A stretch of 63,889 nucleotides of DNA from Blautia faecis. Lineage in GTDB: Bacteria > Bacillota > Clostridia > Lachnospirales > Lachnospiraceae. How positions within the stretch are numbered: position 1 is the stretch's first letter; every line of letters begins with the position of its first letter. Under the pieces are notes generated by a model, which searched no databases, was not told the DNA's origin, and was given only the letters and a program-made list of their open reading frames with translations. The position numbers and the translations under genes were made by a program. Below, piece after piece: positions 18,055 to 28,581 of the stretch. The stretch lies in NCBI RefSeq assembly GCF_020554845.1, contig NZ_JAJCIA010000023.1, positions 1-63,889 on the forward strand. The letters run 5' to 3'.

Positions 18055-18909
18055 TTAATTCAGGTTATCTGTGATCAGTACATCTGTACAGACACCTTGC
18101 GCCCCATTCGCCAGATATCTTCTGGCTTCCTCTTTGTCATTTATGGTATAAATATATACCAAAATGTCCCGTTCGTCAAAAATTTTCTGCACTTCTTCGG
18201 ACCAGTAGTCACGATAAATGGTTACAGCCATGATTTTATTGGTTTGACAGAATTCTGCAATATCGTTCAATTCTTCTGTGGTATATTCCTGCCACAGAGA
18301 ATAGATATATGCAGGAAATTTATACAAAAGTGCTGTTCCAGGATACATGGCTGAATTGTATATTTCCGGGATGATCTGTTTAAGCGTATGCTCGATGCCA
18401 GCTTTTATAGAGATTTCCCTGTACTGTGCATAATCCTCAAGAGTACGCTGGTAATTGCGGACAGAATATTGTTTGGAATCTATCATTACAAATGCATCCG
18501 GATATTCGTCCAGCAGTTTCAGAAGGTCTTCAAAGGTCATAGGGGTGTATTTCCCATATATAGGCGTATTTAAAAATTCTTCTGAGGATAGAACTTTTCG
18601 TTCTTCTCCTTCCCATTGTCCAAGAGACTCTTTCCAGTTATGGCGGCACACCCATACTCCATCACTGGTCTGCGTCAGATCCACCTCAAACAGGCGGCAG
18701 CCTTTATCATAATAATTGATAAAGCTTTCTCTGGAATTTAAGTATGTGAGACCGTCAATCCCACCCAGAGCATGCGTTATAATATTGTAATTTTCCCAGT
18801 CAAATTCCGGTGTATTCACTGGAATTTCTTTTTTCGCTTCGTACCGGACGGAGCCTGTCAAAAGCCAGGCTAACAAACAAATTTCTATTAATAAAAGTAA
18901 CTTTCTCAC
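18055..18909 (-). CDS. Membrane-anchored glycerophosphodiester phosphodiesterase-like protein
   Basis: 284 aa. A hydrophobic N-terminus (about residues 3-20) acts as signal or anchor. The GDPD barrel follows, with HALGGIDG, FEVDL...TSDGVWVCRHNW and FVMIDSK carrying the expected His, Glu, Asp and His of the metal site. The C-terminus (YTINDKEEARRYLANGAQGV) matches the family end. The start codon is GTG at 18909 after AGGGA. The substrate may be glycerophosphodiesters or a wall/lipoteichoic polymer. It is co-directional with murT downstream, but the 125-nt gap makes co-transcription uncertain. Confidence 0.8.
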   Translation of the reverse strand: MRKLLLLIEICLLAWLLTGSVRYEAKKEIPVNTPEFDWENYNIITHALGGIDGLTYLNSRESFINYYDKGCRLFEVDLTQTSDGVWVCRHNWKESLGQWEGEERKVLSSEEFLNTPIYGKYTPMTFEDLLKLLDEYPDAFVMIDSKQYSVRNYQRTLEDYAQYREISIKAGIEHTLKQIIPEIYNSAMYPGTALLYKFPAYIYSLWQEYTTEELNDIAEFCQTNKIMAVTIYRDYWSEEVQKIFDERDILVYIYTINDKEEARRYLANGAQGVCTDVLITDNLN

Positions 18910-18928
18910 ATTGGTATCCCTAAATTAA

Positions 18929-18972
18929 GAAAAAAGAGATATCTACGAAACGTAAATATCTCTTTTCTTATA
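18929..18972 (-). terminator. Terminator of the alpha operon
   Basis: On the minus strand AAAGAGATATTTACG pairs with the TAGATATCTCTTT arm around loop TTTCG, followed by a T run. It lies 20 nt after rplQ and ends the rpmJ-to-rplQ transcript. Confidence 0.85.
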
Positions 18973-18992
18973 ATCAGTAATTCTGTTTCGGA

Positions 18993-19529
18993 TTAAACCA
19001 GCTCGATGAGCACTTCCATAGCGCCATCACCTTTACGCTGTCCAATCTTAACGATTCTGGTGTATCCACCGTTACGGTTAGCGTATTTTGGTGCGATTTC
19101 CTCGAACATCTTCTTAACCATATCTACATCTTTGGTGTTTTTCTTCTTGCCAGCGCCCTTAGCCGGAACTTCTTTAACCGGGTAGAACACTTTCATCATC
19201 TGACGACGAGCGTGAAGTCTGGATGGAGCATCTTTTGTGATCTGCTTCTCAACTTCATCGTAAACAGTTTTCTTCTTACCGTCTACAACTTCTTTCACTC
19301 TCTTGCCTTCAGCGTCTTTTCTTGCAACTTTAGCTGTTACAGTAACAGTCTCAAAGTTGTCTTTCTCGCGAACAGCCATAGCTACAAGGCCTTCAGCGAT
19401 CTTACGGATCTCTTTAGCTTTAGCTTCTGTTGTAACAATTTTTCCATTGTATAACAGATTTGTAACCTGGTTTCTTAACAGAGCTTTTCTCTGGTCAGCT
19501 GTTCTGCTTAATTTTCTATATTTTGCCAT
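18993..19529 (-). CDS. rplQ: 50S ribosomal protein L17
   Basis: 178 aa, against about 115-130 in most bacteria. The N-terminal core (YRKLSRTADQRKALLRNQ) and the C-terminal core (NGGYTRIVKIGQRKGDGA) are intact. About 50 extra residues, Lys/Val-rich, lie between (roughly 68-125), as seen in Clostridia L17. The 110-nt spacer from rpoA contains a GTGGG/CCCAC and GCAGCAG/CTGCTG inverted repeat that may be a regulatory or processing hairpin. Confidence 0.95.
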   Translation of the reverse strand: MAKYRKLSRTADQRKALLRNQVTNLLYNGKIVTTEAKAKEIRKIAEGLVAMAVREKDNFETVTVTAKVARKDAEGKRVKEVVDGKKKTVYDEVEKQITKDAPSRLHARRQMMKVFYPVKEVPAKGAGKKKNTKDVDMVKKMFEEIAPKYANRNGGYTRIVKIGQRKGDGAMEVLIELV

Positions 19530-19639
19530 TTAATTTTCCTCCATCTGTGGGACAGCAGTCCACGCTTGTTCGGTCTTACTGGGCTGCTGCTTAGCAAATC
19601 CCCACTGTAATAATCTTACGCGATACCTTTATGGTTATC

Positions 19640-20599
19640 TTACTCTTCTGTTGGCTGAAGCTGTAAGCCCAGCTCTTTCAACTTGGCAAGTACTTCCTCT
19701 AAAGACTTACGTCCAAGGTTACGTACTTTCATCATGTCGTCAGAAGTCTTATTGCAAAGCTCCTCAACCGTATTGATGCCTGCTCTCTTCAGACAGTTGT
19801 AAGAACGAACTGAAAGCTCAAGCTCATCAATGCTCATTTCAAGAACTTTCTCTTTCTCATTGTCTTCTTTCTCAATCATAACCTCAGCGGTCTTTGCATT
19901 CTCGGAAAGGTCAATGAAAAGGCTTAAATGCTCGCTTAATACCTTTGCTGCAAGGCTTACTGCCTCATCAGGATCCAGCGTGCCATTTGTGTATACATCA
20001 AGTGTCAGTTTATCAAAGTCTGTAACCTGACCCACACGTGTATTCTGCACAACCATATTGACTCTCTCAACCGGGCTGTAGATTGCATCAACTGCAATTA
20101 CACCGATTGGCATGTCATCTGATTTGCCCTTATCCGCACTCACATATCCGCGGCCTTTTGTAATGGTAAGTTCCATTGCAAGTCTGCAATCCTTACCACC
20201 GTTTAAGGTAGCGATTACCTGATCCGGATTCATGATCTCGATATCCTGATCTGCCTGAATATCAGCAGCTGTCACAACACCTTTGCCCTCACACTCAATG
20301 TATGCGGTCTTCGGCTCATTGTCAGCACTGTTATTCTTAATTGCAAGACTCTTAAGATTCATGATGATCTCTGTCACGTCTTCTTTTACTCCAGGGATGG
20401 AGCTGAATTCATGAAGAACACCATCGATCTTAACCTGACTTACTGCAGCTCCCGGCAGGGAGGACAGCATAATTCTTCTAAGAGAATTGCCAAGTGTAGT
20501 ACCGTAACCTCTTTCAAGAGGTTCTACAACGAATCTTCCAAATTTTTTATCTTCAGATATCTCGGTAATTTCGATTTTTGGTTTATTAAAATCAAACAC
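19640..20599 (-). CDS. rpoA: RNA polymerase alpha subunit
   Basis: 319 aa. N-terminal assembly domain ([20 protein letters not shown], residues about 32-51) and C-terminal DNA-binding domain ([20 protein letters not shown] and [20 protein letters not shown]). Length is standard. It is in the usual alpha-operon place between rpsD and rplQ. Confidence 0.98.
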   Translation of the reverse strand: MFDFNKPKIEITEISEDKKFGRFVVEPLERGYGTTLGNSLRRIMLSSLPGAAVSQVKIDGVLHEFSSIPGVKEDVTEIIMNLKSLAIKNNSADNEPKTAYIECEGKGVVTAADIQADQDIEIMNPDQVIATLNGGKDCRLAMELTITKGRGYVSADKGKSDDMPIGVIAVDAIYSPVERVNMVVQNTRVGQVTDFDKLTLDVYTNGTLDPDEAVSLAAKVLSEHLSLFIDLSENAKTAEVMIEKEDNEKEKVLEMSIDELELSVRSYNCLKRAGINTVEELCNKTSDDMMKVRNLGRKSLEEVLAKLKELGLQLQPTEE

Positions 20600-20653
20600 T
20601 ATAAATTTCCCTCCTTCTGGGTTGTATGCAATTGAGGGTATTATCAGGGCTCA

Positions 20654-21247
20654 TTATTTGGAGTACAACTCGACGATAAGCATCTCGTTTACAGGAACGT
20701 CGATTTCTTCTCTTGTAGGAAGCTCTTTTACAACGCCCTTAAGATTCTCCTGGTCAGCCTCAAGCCAGTTCGGAACAAGTCTTCCGCCTGTTACCTCAAG
20801 GATTCCTTTGTATCTCTCAGAACCTTTGCATTTCTCTTTGATCTCGATGCTGTCGCCAGCTTTTACGAGATAAGAAGGAATGTTAACGCATTTTCCGTTT
20901 ACAAGAACGTGCTTGTGGTCAACGATCTGACGAGCTTCTTTTCTTGTTCTTGCAAATCCCATACGGAAAAGAACATTGTCAAGTCTTGTCTCAAGCATGA
21001 TCATCAGGTTCTCACCAGTCTGACCTTTCATTCTGTCGGCTTTCTTGTAGTAGTTACGGAAAGGTTTCTCCAGAACGCCATAAATGAATTTTGCTTTCTG
21101 TTTTTCTTTTAACTGAAGACCGTACTCAGATACTTTACGGTTTGCACGTTTTAACTGTCTTGTGGATTTTTTATCAATTCCTAAATAAATTGGATCCATT
21201 CCAAGGGATCTACATCTTTTCAAGACCGGTGTTCTATCTACTGCCAT
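20654..21247 (-). CDS. rpsD: 30S ribosomal protein S4
   Basis: 197 aa, with the S4 RNA-binding domain ([29 protein letters not shown]) in the middle. It is a zinc-free form: the N-terminus ([20 protein letters not shown]) has only one Cys. S4 is a primary 16S-rRNA binder. No leader typical of autoregulated rpsD is obvious in the 22-nt gap from rpsK. Confidence 0.97.
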   Translation of the reverse strand: MAVDRTPVLKRCRSLGMDPIYLGIDKKSTRQLKRANRKVSEYGLQLKEKQKAKFIYGVLEKPFRNYYKKADRMKGQTGENLMIMLETRLDNVLFRMGFARTRKEARQIVDHKHVLVNGKCVNIPSYLVKAGDSIEIKEKCKGSERYKGILEVTGGRLVPNWLEADQENLKGVVKELPTREEIDVPVNEMLIVELYSK

Positions 21248-21269
21248 CTTGGCTTACCTCCTAATTCAA

Positions 21270-21665
21270 TTAGACTCTTCTACGTTTTGGTGGACGGCAT
21301 CCGTTGTGCGGAACCGGAGTTACGTCACGGATACTTGTTACTTCAAGACCGCATGCCTGAAGGGCACGGATAGCAGCCTCACGACCTGATCCTGGTCCTT
21401 TAACCATTACGTCTACTGTTTTTAATCCATGAATTAAAGCAGCCTTTGTTGCAGTCTCAGCTGCCATCTGTGCTGCATAAGGAGTAGATTTCCTTGAACC
21501 TCTAAATCCCAGACCGCCGGCACTTGCCCATGAAAGAGCGTTTCCTTCGTTGTCAGTCAGAGTAACAATTGTGTTGTTAAAAGAAGACTGGATATGTGCC
21601 TGTCCGTGTTCAACGTTTTTCTTGACACGACGTTTTGTTGTCGTTTTTTTAGTTGTTTTTGCCAT
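21270..21665 (-). CDS. rpsK: 30S ribosomal protein S11
   Basis: 131 aa. Recognised by [19 protein letters not shown] and the C-terminal [19 protein letters not shown] basic N-terminal tail ([11 protein letters not shown]) is typical of Firmicutes. It is a platform protein of the small subunit. The gap to rpsM is 57 nt. Confidence 0.97.
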   Translation of the reverse strand: MAKTTKKTTTKRRVKKNVEHGQAHIQSSFNNTIVTLTDNEGNALSWASAGGLGFRGSRKSTPYAAQMAAETATKAALIHGLKTVDVMVKGPGSGREAAIRALQACGLEVTSIRDVTPVPHNGCRPPKRRRV

Positions 21666-21722
21666 TTTAAAACTAACCTACGCTTTCCTTAATCAATCAA
21701 AATTTATAGTTAGGATACTGAA

Positions 21723-22091
21723 TTATTTCTTCTTATTTGCTACTGTTCTCTTCGGACCCTTGCGTGTTCTAGCATTGGTCTTGGTCTTCTGACCACGAAC
21801 CGGAAGTCCTTTACGATGACGGATTCCTCTGTAGCATCCGATTTCCTGCAGTCTCTTAATGTTCAGGGCGATTTCTCTACGAAGATCACCTTCTACCATC
21901 ATTGTCTCATCAATGACAGCCTGAAGTCTCTTAACTTCATCATCAGTCAGGTCTCTGACACGTGTGTCAGGATTTACATTTGCCTGAGCAAGGATTTTGT
22001 CTGCACTTGGTCTTCCGATACCATAAATATAGGTAAGACCGATTTCGATTCTTTTCTCTCTTGGTAAGTCTACACCAGCTATACGAGCCAT
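21723..22091 (-). CDS. rpsM: 30S ribosomal protein S13
   Basis: 122 aa. Motifs [20 protein letters not shown] and [20 protein letters not shown], the H2TH domain and the basic C-terminal tail. It is separated from rpmJ by a 299-nt gap (22092-22390) that is longer than usual. The gap contains a perfect CTTGTATC/GATACAAG hairpin (about 22143-22159) and GGCCAACG repeats, and no open frame I believe in. Confidence 0.97.
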   Translation of the reverse strand: MARIAGVDLPREKRIEIGLTYIYGIGRPSADKILAQANVNPDTRVRDLTDDEVKRLQAVIDETMMVEGDLRREIALNIKRLQEIGCYRGIRHRKGLPVRGQKTKTNARTRKGPKRTVANKKK

Positions 22092-22390
22092 GTACTGTTT
22101 CCTCCATTTTCTTTACTGAAAGTTCTGCGTCTTCGTACATCACTTGTATCAGATACAAGGTGAAATGGGATGCATCCATACGCACTCTTTCTTAATTCTT
22201 AGTTCCTAATTGGGGTGCCTCGGTATAACACCCAGCTGCTTTTGGCGATTCGCAGCCTTTCCGAAATTTGCGGCCAACGGGCCAACGTTGCCTCCGGTAT
22301 TAGGCAATACATGCTTAGTTCATTATATGTCAGATGATACAACCCGTCCGGGTGTTTCACCTGCAGCCGCATTCACAAACAATGGATCAA

Positions 22391-22504
22391 TCAACCCTGA
22401 CGCTGTTTGTGCTTTGGATTCTCACAGATAATTCTGATAGAACCTTTTCTCTTAATGACCTTGCATTTCTCGCAGATCGGTTTTACAGATGATCTTACTT
22501 TCAC
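22391..22504 (-). CDS. rpmJ: 50S ribosomal protein L36
   Basis: 37 aa, GTG start at 22504 after GGAGGATTTCCA. The translation begins [20 protein letters not shown] and ends with NPKHKQRQG, carrying the zinc-binding Cys/Cys/Cys/His set of the zinc (C+) form. It is too short for standard ORF cut-offs and easily missed. First gene of the alpha transcript, directly behind a strong promoter. Confidence 0.96.
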   Translation of the reverse strand: MKVRSSVKPICEKCKVIKRKGSIRIICENPKHKQRQG

Positions 22505-22589
22505 TGGAAATCCTCCTTCCGTAAAATATAGCATTAAAATCTGCAGTTTAGGGCGCAGTTATACACACGTACAAGCGCGTCCGCATTGT

Positions 22590-22618
22590 ATTGTAGCATT
22601 ATGGTCTACAAAATGCAA
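22590..22618 (-). promoter_or_regulatory. Promoter of the rpmJ-rpsM-rpsK-rpsD-rpoA-rplQ unit
   Basis: On the minus strand TTGCAT (22613-22618), a 17-bp spacer and TACAAT (22590-22595). It lies about 86 nt before rpmJ and after a terminator-like hairpin, so the alpha genes can be transcribed independently of the S10/spc genes. Confidence 0.8.
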
Positions 22619-22702
22619 GCAGTTTTTTAAATTTTTTTTACATTTTTCTAATTTTTTTAGTTTCCTGAAGTTTAAAACATTTTTTCTGTGTTCAGTTTCT
22701 TC

Positions 22703-22758
22703 TATAATAGAAGAAACTCCTGTACCATAGAAGCATTTTCTCAGGCACAGGAGTTTTA
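22703..22758 (-). terminator. Terminator/attenuator after infA
   Basis: On the minus strand AAACTCCTGTGCC pairs with GGTACAGGAGTTT, followed by CTTCTATT. The same 3' arm also starts a second perfect inverted repeat AGTTTCTTCTAT/ATAGAAGAAACT (about 22688-22712), so two hairpins compete for shared bases. It probably ends most of the long ribosomal transcript. Confidence 0.7.
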
Positions 22759-22795
22759 TATTCATTAATCCGAATTTGCTATTAACGAATCTGAA

Positions 22796-23014
22796 TTACT
22801 TATCTCGCCAGATGATTCTTCCCTTGGAAAGATCATATGGGGAAAGCTCCATTGTTACTTTGTCTCCTGGAAGAATACGAATAAAGTTCATGCGCAGCTT
22901 GCCGCTGATATGAGCAAGTACAACATGTTTGTTTTCAAGTTCCACTTTAAACATTGCGTTTGGCAGCTTCTCTAAAACAGTGCCTTCTACTTCAAGTACA
23001 TCTACTTTTGACAT
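22796..23014 (-). CDS. infA: Translation initiation factor IF-1
   Basis: 72 aa, a single S1-like OB fold: [20 protein letters not shown] and [18 protein letters not shown] are diagnostic. It binds the A site of the 30S during initiation. It lies 33 nt after map, in the usual secY-adk-map-infA order. It is the last gene of the long transcript before the hairpin at 22703-22758. Confidence 0.98.
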   Translation of the reverse strand: MSKVDVLEVEGTVLEKLPNAMFKVELENKHVVLAHISGKLRMNFIRILPGDKVTMELSPYDLSKGRIIWRDK

Positions 23015-23047
23015 TTTATACCTCCTGTATCGCCTTAATGATAATGA

Positions 23048-23806
23048 TTAATACTCTGTGAGTGTCAGAATCTCCGGTTCGCCATCTGTAATCAGTATGG
23101 TGTTCTCATAATGTGCGGAAAGGGAACCATCCATGGTCACCACTGTCCATTCGTCATCCAGCCAGCATACATCTGCTCTGCCCATATTGATCATGGGCTC
23201 TATGGCAAGTGTCATGCCTGGAAGTAATTTCACTCCCCTGCGTTTCTGAGGGAAGTTGGGAATCTGCGGATCTTCGTGAAGATGAGTACCAATCCCATGT
23301 CCCACCAGATCTCGTACAATACCATAACGGTATTTCGCCGCATACGCTCCGATTGCCTTGGAAATATCATTGAGATGATTTCCTGCTTTCGCGAATTTTA
23401 TTCCTTCAAAGAAGCACTGCCTGGTTACATCCATAAGCTGCTTGGCTTCTTTGGAAACTTCTCCGACTGCATAAGTACGGGCCGCATCAGAATGATATCC
23501 TTTATAGATCAGTCCTGCATCAATCTTTACCAGATCACCATCCTGGATAATTTTGTCCTCCGAAGGAATTCCGTGGACCACTTCATCATTCAGGCTGATG
23601 CAGAAGGAGCCAGGAAAGCCTCCATAATTCAGAAAATTGGGAATGCATCCCATGGAACGGATCATATCTTCGCCGATACGGTCGATCTCCTTGGTACTCA
23701 TTCCTGGTTTAATATAAGGGATCAGCCCGTCATGGACTTTTTCCAGAAGATGTCCGGATTCCCTCATAAGTTCAATTTCTTGTGCTGTTTTTATTGAAAC
23801 TGACAT
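23048..23806 (-). CDS. map: Methionine aminopeptidase, type I
   Basis: 252 aa. It removes the N-terminal Met of new proteins. The five metal ligands are visible: the Asp pair in KIDAGLIYKGYHSDAAR, His in GHGIGTHLHEDPQIPN, Glu in LAIEPMINMG and Glu in SAHYENTILIT. Length fits the short type I class, without the zinc-finger extension. It lies 18 nt from adk. Confidence 0.97.
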   Translation of the reverse strand: MSVSIKTAQEIELMRESGHLLEKVHDGLIPYIKPGMSTKEIDRIGEDMIRSMGCIPNFLNYGGFPGSFCISLNDEVVHGIPSEDKIIQDGDLVKIDAGLIYKGYHSDAARTYAVGEVSKEAKQLMDVTRQCFFEGIKFAKAGNHLNDISKAIGAYAAKYRYGIVRDLVGHGIGTHLHEDPQIPNFPQKRRGVKLLPGMTLAIEPMINMGRADVCWLDDEWTVVTMDGSLSAHYENTILITDGEPEILTLTEY

Positions 23807-23824
23807 TACTTCTTATCCTCTATT

Positions 23825-24469
23825 CTATTCGCCAAGGATCTTCACAATATCACCAAATACCTCATCCAGGTTCTTGGTGCCATCTACAGTTTTCAGTACG
23901 CCCTGACCAGTATAGTAGTCGATAAGCGGCTGAGTCTGCTCATGATATACATTCAGACGCTTCTGTACAGTCTCCGGCTTGTCATCGTCACGAAGCACAA
24001 GATCCTCACCGCATGTATCGCAAACCCCCTCTGTCTTCGGAGCTGCAAATACAACGTGGTAGGTTGCACCACATTTTACGCATGCGCGTCTTCCACCCAT
24101 ACGGTTCACGATATTCTCATCCGGAACATCAACATCAATAGCATAATCAATCTTGCTTCCCAGCTTGCTTAAAGCATCGGTAAGGCATTCAGCCTGTGGG
24201 ATTGTTCTTGGAAAACCGTCCAGAACATAGCCGTTCTTGGCATCCGGCTGCTGGATTCTGTCCACAACAAGGTCGCAGGTAAGTTCATCCGGTACAAGCA
24301 GTCCCTGGTCCATATAAGTTTTTGCTTTTTTCCCAAGTTCTGTGCCATTTTTGATATTGGCACGGAAAATATCGCCTGTAGAGATATGGGGAATACCATA
24401 TTTCTCAGCAATTTTCTTAGCCTGGGTTCCTTTTCCTGCACCTGGTGCACCTAACATGATAATTCTCAT
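23825..24469 (-). CDS. adk: Adenylate kinase
   Basis: 214 aa. P-loop GAPGAGKGT at residues 7-15; the LID domain carries a Cys4 zinc site (CVKC...CDTC), the long Gram-positive form. It interconverts ATP, AMP and ADP. Standard position after secY, with a 71-nt gap. Confidence 0.98.
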   Translation of the reverse strand: MRIIMLGAPGAGKGTQAKKIAEKYGIPHISTGDIFRANIKNGTELGKKAKTYMDQGLLVPDELTCDLVVDRIQQPDAKNGYVLDGFPRTIPQAECLTDALSKLGSKIDYAIDVDVPDENIVNRMGGRRACVKCGATYHVVFAAPKTEGVCDTCGEDLVLRDDDKPETVQKRLNVYHEQTQPLIDYYTGQGVLKTVDGTKNLDEVFGDIVKILGE

Positions 24470-24540
24470 AAAAAGCCCTCCATTTTCTCATACTACGAAT
24501 TAAGGCTGTGACGCATATAAGCACCACAACCTTTATTCTT

Positions 24541-25857
24541 TTAGTTGTTCAGGAAGCCTTTGTAATTGCGGACAAGCATCTGTGATTCAATCTGTTTCAC
24601 AGTCTCCAGGATAACTCCAACAATAATGATGATGGAAGTACCACCGAAGGATACGTTTGCACCGAATACTCCATTGAAGAAGAACGGAATAACCGCAACG
24701 ATAATCAGGCCTACTGCACCTATAAATATAATATAATTTAAGATTTTAGTCAAATAGTCTGACGTTGGTTTTCCTGGACGGATACCAGGAATGAAACCAC
24801 CCTGCTTTTTGATATTGTCTGCAACTTCCAGCGGGTTGAATGTGATGGAAGTGTAGAAATATGCAAAGAATACGCAAAGTACAATATACAGAAGCAGTCC
24901 CCAGCTATACTGTGGCTGACTTGGATTACACCAGTTATTGGATGATAATCCTCGAATAATCTCACTGCCGATGCCGGTTCCATTAGCTTTTCCTGCAAGC
25001 TGTGCGATTACGCCTGGGAAAGACATAATTGAGGAAGCAAAGATAACCGGAATAACACCAGCGGTGTTAACTTTCAGCGGTATATTGGTAGTCTGACCAC
25101 CCATCAGTTTTCTGCCGACCATTTTTCTGGAATACTGAACAGGAATTCTTCTCTCTGCACCGTTAAGGATCAGTACGAATACCACCATGACAACGATGAT
25201 TGCAACAATGATAACCCCTGCAAGCAGTCCTTTTGCAATTGTTTTTCCTTTGATGAAGTTCTCATAAAGAAGAGATAAGTCACTTGGAACACGGGAAACG
25301 ATGTTAATGGTCAGGACGATGGAAATACCATTTCCAACACCCTTCTCAGTAATACGCTCACCGATCCACATCAGCATGGCAGAACCAGCTGTGAGACAAG
25401 CAACTACAGTTAAGCCCTTAAAGAAGTTCATGTTCGGGATCAGACCCTGGCGACCAAAACCGATTGCCATTGCCACAGACTCAAACAACGCAAGACCAAC
25501 AGTTACATAACGGGTAATGGCAGTAATTTTCTTTCTGCCCTCTTCTCCATCTCTCTGCATTTCCTCCAGAGCCGGAATGGCAATTGTGAGAAGCTGCATG
25601 ATAATGGATGATGTAATGTATGGCGTGATGTTCAATGCAAAGATTGACATCTGGGTAAATGAGCCACCGGTGAACGCATCAAAGAAATTGAATGCGTCAC
25701 CAGTGTTTTTAGCAAACCACTCTTTAAAGAAATCGCTGTCTACTCCTGGAACAGGAAGCTGTGATCCAATACGGATGACAAGAATCATCCATAATACATA
25801 GAGGAGTTTACGTCTCATCTCTTTTACTCTGAAAACGTTTTTGAGAGTTTCAAACAT
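24541..25857 (-). CDS. secY: Preprotein translocase channel subunit SecY
   Basis: 438 aa with the expected ten membrane segments. Landmarks: RIGSQLPVPGVD near the N-terminus, TAFNF-like loop as GDAFNFFDAFTGGSFTQMS, and the C-terminal EQIESQML-like KQIESQMLVRNYKGFLN. It forms the protein-conducting channel of the plasma membrane and lies 13 nt after rplO. Confidence 0.98.
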   Translation of the reverse strand: MFETLKNVFRVKEMRRKLLYVLWMILVIRIGSQLPVPGVDSDFFKEWFAKNTGDAFNFFDAFTGGSFTQMSIFALNITPYITSSIIMQLLTIAIPALEEMQRDGEEGRKKITAITRYVTVGLALFESVAMAIGFGRQGLIPNMNFFKGLTVVACLTAGSAMLMWIGERITEKGVGNGISIVLTINIVSRVPSDLSLLYENFIKGKTIAKGLLAGVIIVAIIVVMVVFVLILNGAERRIPVQYSRKMVGRKLMGGQTTNIPLKVNTAGVIPVIFASSIMSFPGVIAQLAGKANGTGIGSEIIRGLSSNNWCNPSQPQYSWGLLLYIVLCVFFAYFYTSITFNPLEVADNIKKQGGFIPGIRPGKPTSDYLTKILNYIIFIGAVGLIIVAVIPFFFNGVFGANVSFGGTSIIIIVGVILETVKQIESQMLVRNYKGFLNN

Positions 25858-25870
25858 TTGATCACCTCTA

Positions 25871-26311
25871 TTAGATCAGCTCTACTGTACCACCTGCAGC
25901 TTCGATTTTAGACTTTGCAGTCTCACTTACAGCGTTTACTTTAACTGTAAGCTTCTTGGTAAGCTCGCCGTTTCCAAGGATTTTAACGCCGTCACCAGCT
26001 TTGGAAATTGCACTGCTTGCAAGTAAGCTCTCAACTGTAACCTCTGCACCATCCTCAAAACGGTTCAGAACATCAACGTTGATTGCAATGATCTCTTTAG
26101 AGTTTCTGTTTGTGAATCCTCTCTTAGGCAGACGTCTGTATAAAGGCATCTGTCCACCTTCAAATCCCGGTTTCTTGTGTCCGGAACGTGCTAACTGTCC
26201 TTTATGGCCTTTACCAGCTGTTTTGCCGTTTCCTGAACCATGTCCACGGCCTCTTCTGAAGTTATCGCTGTGCTTAGAACCCTCAGCTGGTCTTAAGTTT
26301 GATAATTCCAT
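25871..26311 (-). CDS. rplO: 50S ribosomal protein L15
   Basis: 146 aa. The N-terminal Gly/Arg-rich stretch ([20 protein letters not shown]) and [19 protein letters not shown] are diagnostic of L15. It sits between rpmD and secY as in nearly all spc operons. Confidence 0.98.
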   Translation of the reverse strand: MELSNLRPAEGSKHSDNFRRGRGHGSGNGKTAGKGHKGQLARSGHKKPGFEGGQMPLYRRLPKRGFTNRNSKEIIAINVDVLNRFEDGAEVTVESLLASSAISKAGDGVKILGNGELTKKLTVKVNAVSETAKSKIEAAGGTVELI

Positions 26312-26332
26312 TATGGCACCTCCTTTTTGTAA

Positions 26333-26515
26333 TTATGCTTCTTCTACTTTTACCAGGTGCTGTACCTGCTGAATCATTCCTCTTGTTGCCGCATTGTCTG
26401 GCATCTCAACTGTTTTGTGCATTTTGGTAAGACCCATTGCTTTAACAGTAAGTTTGTGCTTCGGAACTGCGCCAATCGGAGATTTTACTAAAGTAACTTT
26501 TAATGTATTTGCCAT
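26333..26515 (-). CDS. rpmD: 50S ribosomal protein L30
   Basis: 60 aa. KVTLVKSPIGAVPKHKLTVK and MGLTKMHKTVEMPD identify L30. It lies between rpsE (14-nt gap) and rplO. Confidence 0.97.
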   Translation of the reverse strand: MANTLKVTLVKSPIGAVPKHKLTVKAMGLTKMHKTVEMPDNAATRGMIQQVQHLVKVEEA

Positions 26516-26529
26516 TTTAATATTCCTCC

Positions 26530-27039
26530 TTAAGCCAGAATCTCATCAACAGATTTTCCACGAAGTTTTGCAACTTCTTCCGGAGTTTTTAACTGTCTTA
26601 AGCCTTCGATGGTTGCAAGAACAACATTCTGCTTATTTCTGGATCCCATACATTTTGTACGGATGTTTTTGATACCAGCTAACTCGATAACGGCACGAGC
26701 CGGGCCGCCGGCGATAACTCCAGTACCTTCCGGAGCTCTCTTAAGAAGCATGGAAGCGCTTCCGTAAGAACCTACGAAGTCATGTGTAATGGAACCATTC
26801 TCATCTCTTGCTACGGTTACTAATTTCTTAATAGCATCCTCTTTTCCTTTGCGGATTGCTTCCGGAATCTCGGCTGCCTTTCCAAGTCCTGCACCAACGT
26901 GTCCATTGCCGTCACCTACAACAACTAAAGCTGTGAAACGGAAGTTACGACCACCTTTAACAACCTTGGTAACACGCTTGATTGATACTACTTTATCTTC
27001 TAACTCTAACTGACTAGCATCAATAAGATTACGTTTCAT
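26530..27039 (-). CDS. rpsE: 30S ribosomal protein S5
   Basis: 169 aa. The dsRBD-like N-terminal domain ([20 protein letters not shown]) and [19 protein letters not shown] are diagnostic; the C-terminal domain has [20 protein letters not shown]. It contributes to decoding accuracy. Confidence 0.98.
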   Translation of the reverse strand: MKRNLIDASQLELEDKVVSIKRVTKVVKGGRNFRFTALVVVGDGNGHVGAGLGKAAEIPEAIRKGKEDAIKKLVTVARDENGSITHDFVGSYGSASMLLKRAPEGTGVIAGGPARAVIELAGIKNIRTKCMGSRNKQNVVLATIEGLRQLKTPEEVAKLRGKSVDEILA

Positions 27040-27057
27040 GTGTTTCGCTCCTCCTTA

Positions 27058-27426
27058 TTAGAATTTCAGTCCAGCTTCTCTTGCTGCGTCTGCCAGTGCT
27101 TTTACTTTACCGTGGTAAATGTATCCACCTCTGTCAAAAACAACTTCCTCGATGCCGGCTTCCACTGCCTTCTTACCGATTACAGTGCCAAGATATGCTG
27201 CTGCTGCAACATCGTCGGTGTTCTCAAGCTGTGCTTTTACGTCTTTCTGAAGAGTAGAAGCAGATACTAAAGTCTTTCCAACGGTGTCATCGATAATCTG
27301 TGCATACATGTGTTTATTGGAACGAAATACTGCAAGACGCGGAGTTGTTGCAGTGCCATTTAAATGATGACGTAATCTTCTATGCTTTTTCTCGCGAATT
27401 TCCGCTCTAGATGCTTTATTAACCAT
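27058..27426 (-). CDS. rplR: 50S ribosomal protein L18
   Basis: 122 aa. [20 protein letters not shown] and [20 protein letters not shown] identify L18, the 5S-rRNA binder. Confidence 0.98.
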   Translation of the reverse strand: MVNKASRAEIREKKHRRLRHHLNGTATTPRLAVFRSNKHMYAQIIDDTVGKTLVSASTLQKDVKAQLENTDDVAAAAYLGTVIGKKAVEAGIEEVVFDRGGYIYHGKVKALADAAREAGLKF

Positions 27427-27443
27427 TTTCTCACTCTCCTTAA

Positions 27444-27983
27444 TTATTTCTTACCAGTCTTACCAACTTTGCGTCTGATAACCTCAGTATCATACTTAAT
27501 ACCTTTACCCTTATATGGCTCAGGTCTTCTCTTATCTCTGATCTCAGCTGCAAACTGTCCAACTTTTTCCTTGCTGATACCGGAAACGATAATCTTGTTA
27601 CCGTCTACTTTGGTCTCAATACCTTCCGGATCTTCCATTTCTACCGGGTGAGAATATCCAAGGTTTAAAGTAAGCTTCTTGCCCTGCTTAGCGGCTCTAT
27701 AACCAACACCGTTAACTTCAAGAGTCTTGGTGTATCCTTCGCTTACACCAACAACCATGTTGTGGATAAGGCTTCTTGTTAAGCCGTGAAGGGATTTCAT
27801 TTTCTTTAAGTCGTTTGGTCTTGCAACAACTACATGACCATCTTCAACTTTGATTTCCATCTCTGTTGGAAGCGCTCTCTCAAGTGTTCCTTTTGGTCCT
27901 TTTACGGTTACTACGTTTCCTTCTGCAACAGATACTTCAACTCCTGCCGGAATAGCAACCGGAAGTCTACCGATACGTGACAT
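27444..27983 (-). CDS. rplF: 50S ribosomal protein L6
   Basis: 179 aa with two L6 repeats. [19 protein letters not shown] at the start, [20 protein letters not shown] in the middle and [12 protein letters not shown] at the end. The gap to rpsH upstream is 95 nt and contains a GAGAGGTT...AACCTCTC hairpin at about 28012-28033. Confidence 0.98.
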   Translation of the reverse strand: MSRIGRLPVAIPAGVEVSVAEGNVVTVKGPKGTLERALPTEMEIKVEDGHVVVARPNDLKKMKSLHGLTRSLIHNMVVGVSEGYTKTLEVNGVGYRAAKQGKKLTLNLGYSHPVEMEDPEGIETKVDGNKIIVSGISKEKVGQFAAEIRDKRRPEPYKGKGIKYDTEVIRRKVGKTGKK

Positions 27984-28078
27984 ACTATGTGTCCTCCTTA
28001 CTTAGATTATCGGAGAGGTTTTCGCAACCTCTCTGTTTTCAGTGTTTCGTCTACTTCTTGAATGTATGGAGCCGAAGC

Positions 28079-28480
28079 TTACCATACAAATGCAAGAACC
28101 TCGCCGCCTACCTGAAGTTTACGAGCTTCTTTATCGGTGATAACACCTTTATTAGTGGAAAGGATTGCAATTCCAAGTCCTCCGAGAACCTTTGGAAGCT
28201 CTTCCTTACCAGCATAAACACGAAGACCCGGTTTAGAGATTCTCTTTAAACCTGTGATGATCTTCTCGTTTTTGTCTTCGCCATATTTCAGTGTGATATG
28301 GATGTTTTTAACAACACCATCTTCAACTAAATCGTATTTTGCAATGTATCCCTCATCAACAAGGATGTTTGCAATTGCAATTTTCATCTTGGATGCTGGT
28401 ACATCTACTGTGTCGTGTTTTGCAGTATTTGCATTACGAATTCTTGTAAGCATGTCTGCGATTGGATCGCTCATTGTCAT
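28079..28480 (-). CDS. rpsH: 30S ribosomal protein S8
   Basis: 133 aa. [19 protein letters not shown] and the C-terminal [20 protein letters not shown] are diagnostic. S8 binds helix 21 of 16S rRNA and in many bacteria represses the spc operon. The 198-nt upstream spacer with paired hairpins is a candidate regulatory region, although S8 binding there is not demonstrated. Confidence 0.98.
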   Translation of the reverse strand: MTMSDPIADMLTRIRNANTAKHDTVDVPASKMKIAIANILVDEGYIAKYDLVEDGVVKNIHITLKYGEDKNEKIITGLKRISKPGLRVYAGKEELPKVLGGLGIAILSTNKGVITDKEARKLQVGGEVLAFVW

Positions 28481-28581
28481 GTTAGTTTCCTCCTCATATT
28501 CAGACTTTACATGTCATAGTATATTTATATAAATTTACGTGTTACCTGTGTAACATCATCCCGTGCTGAACTGGTACTGCA

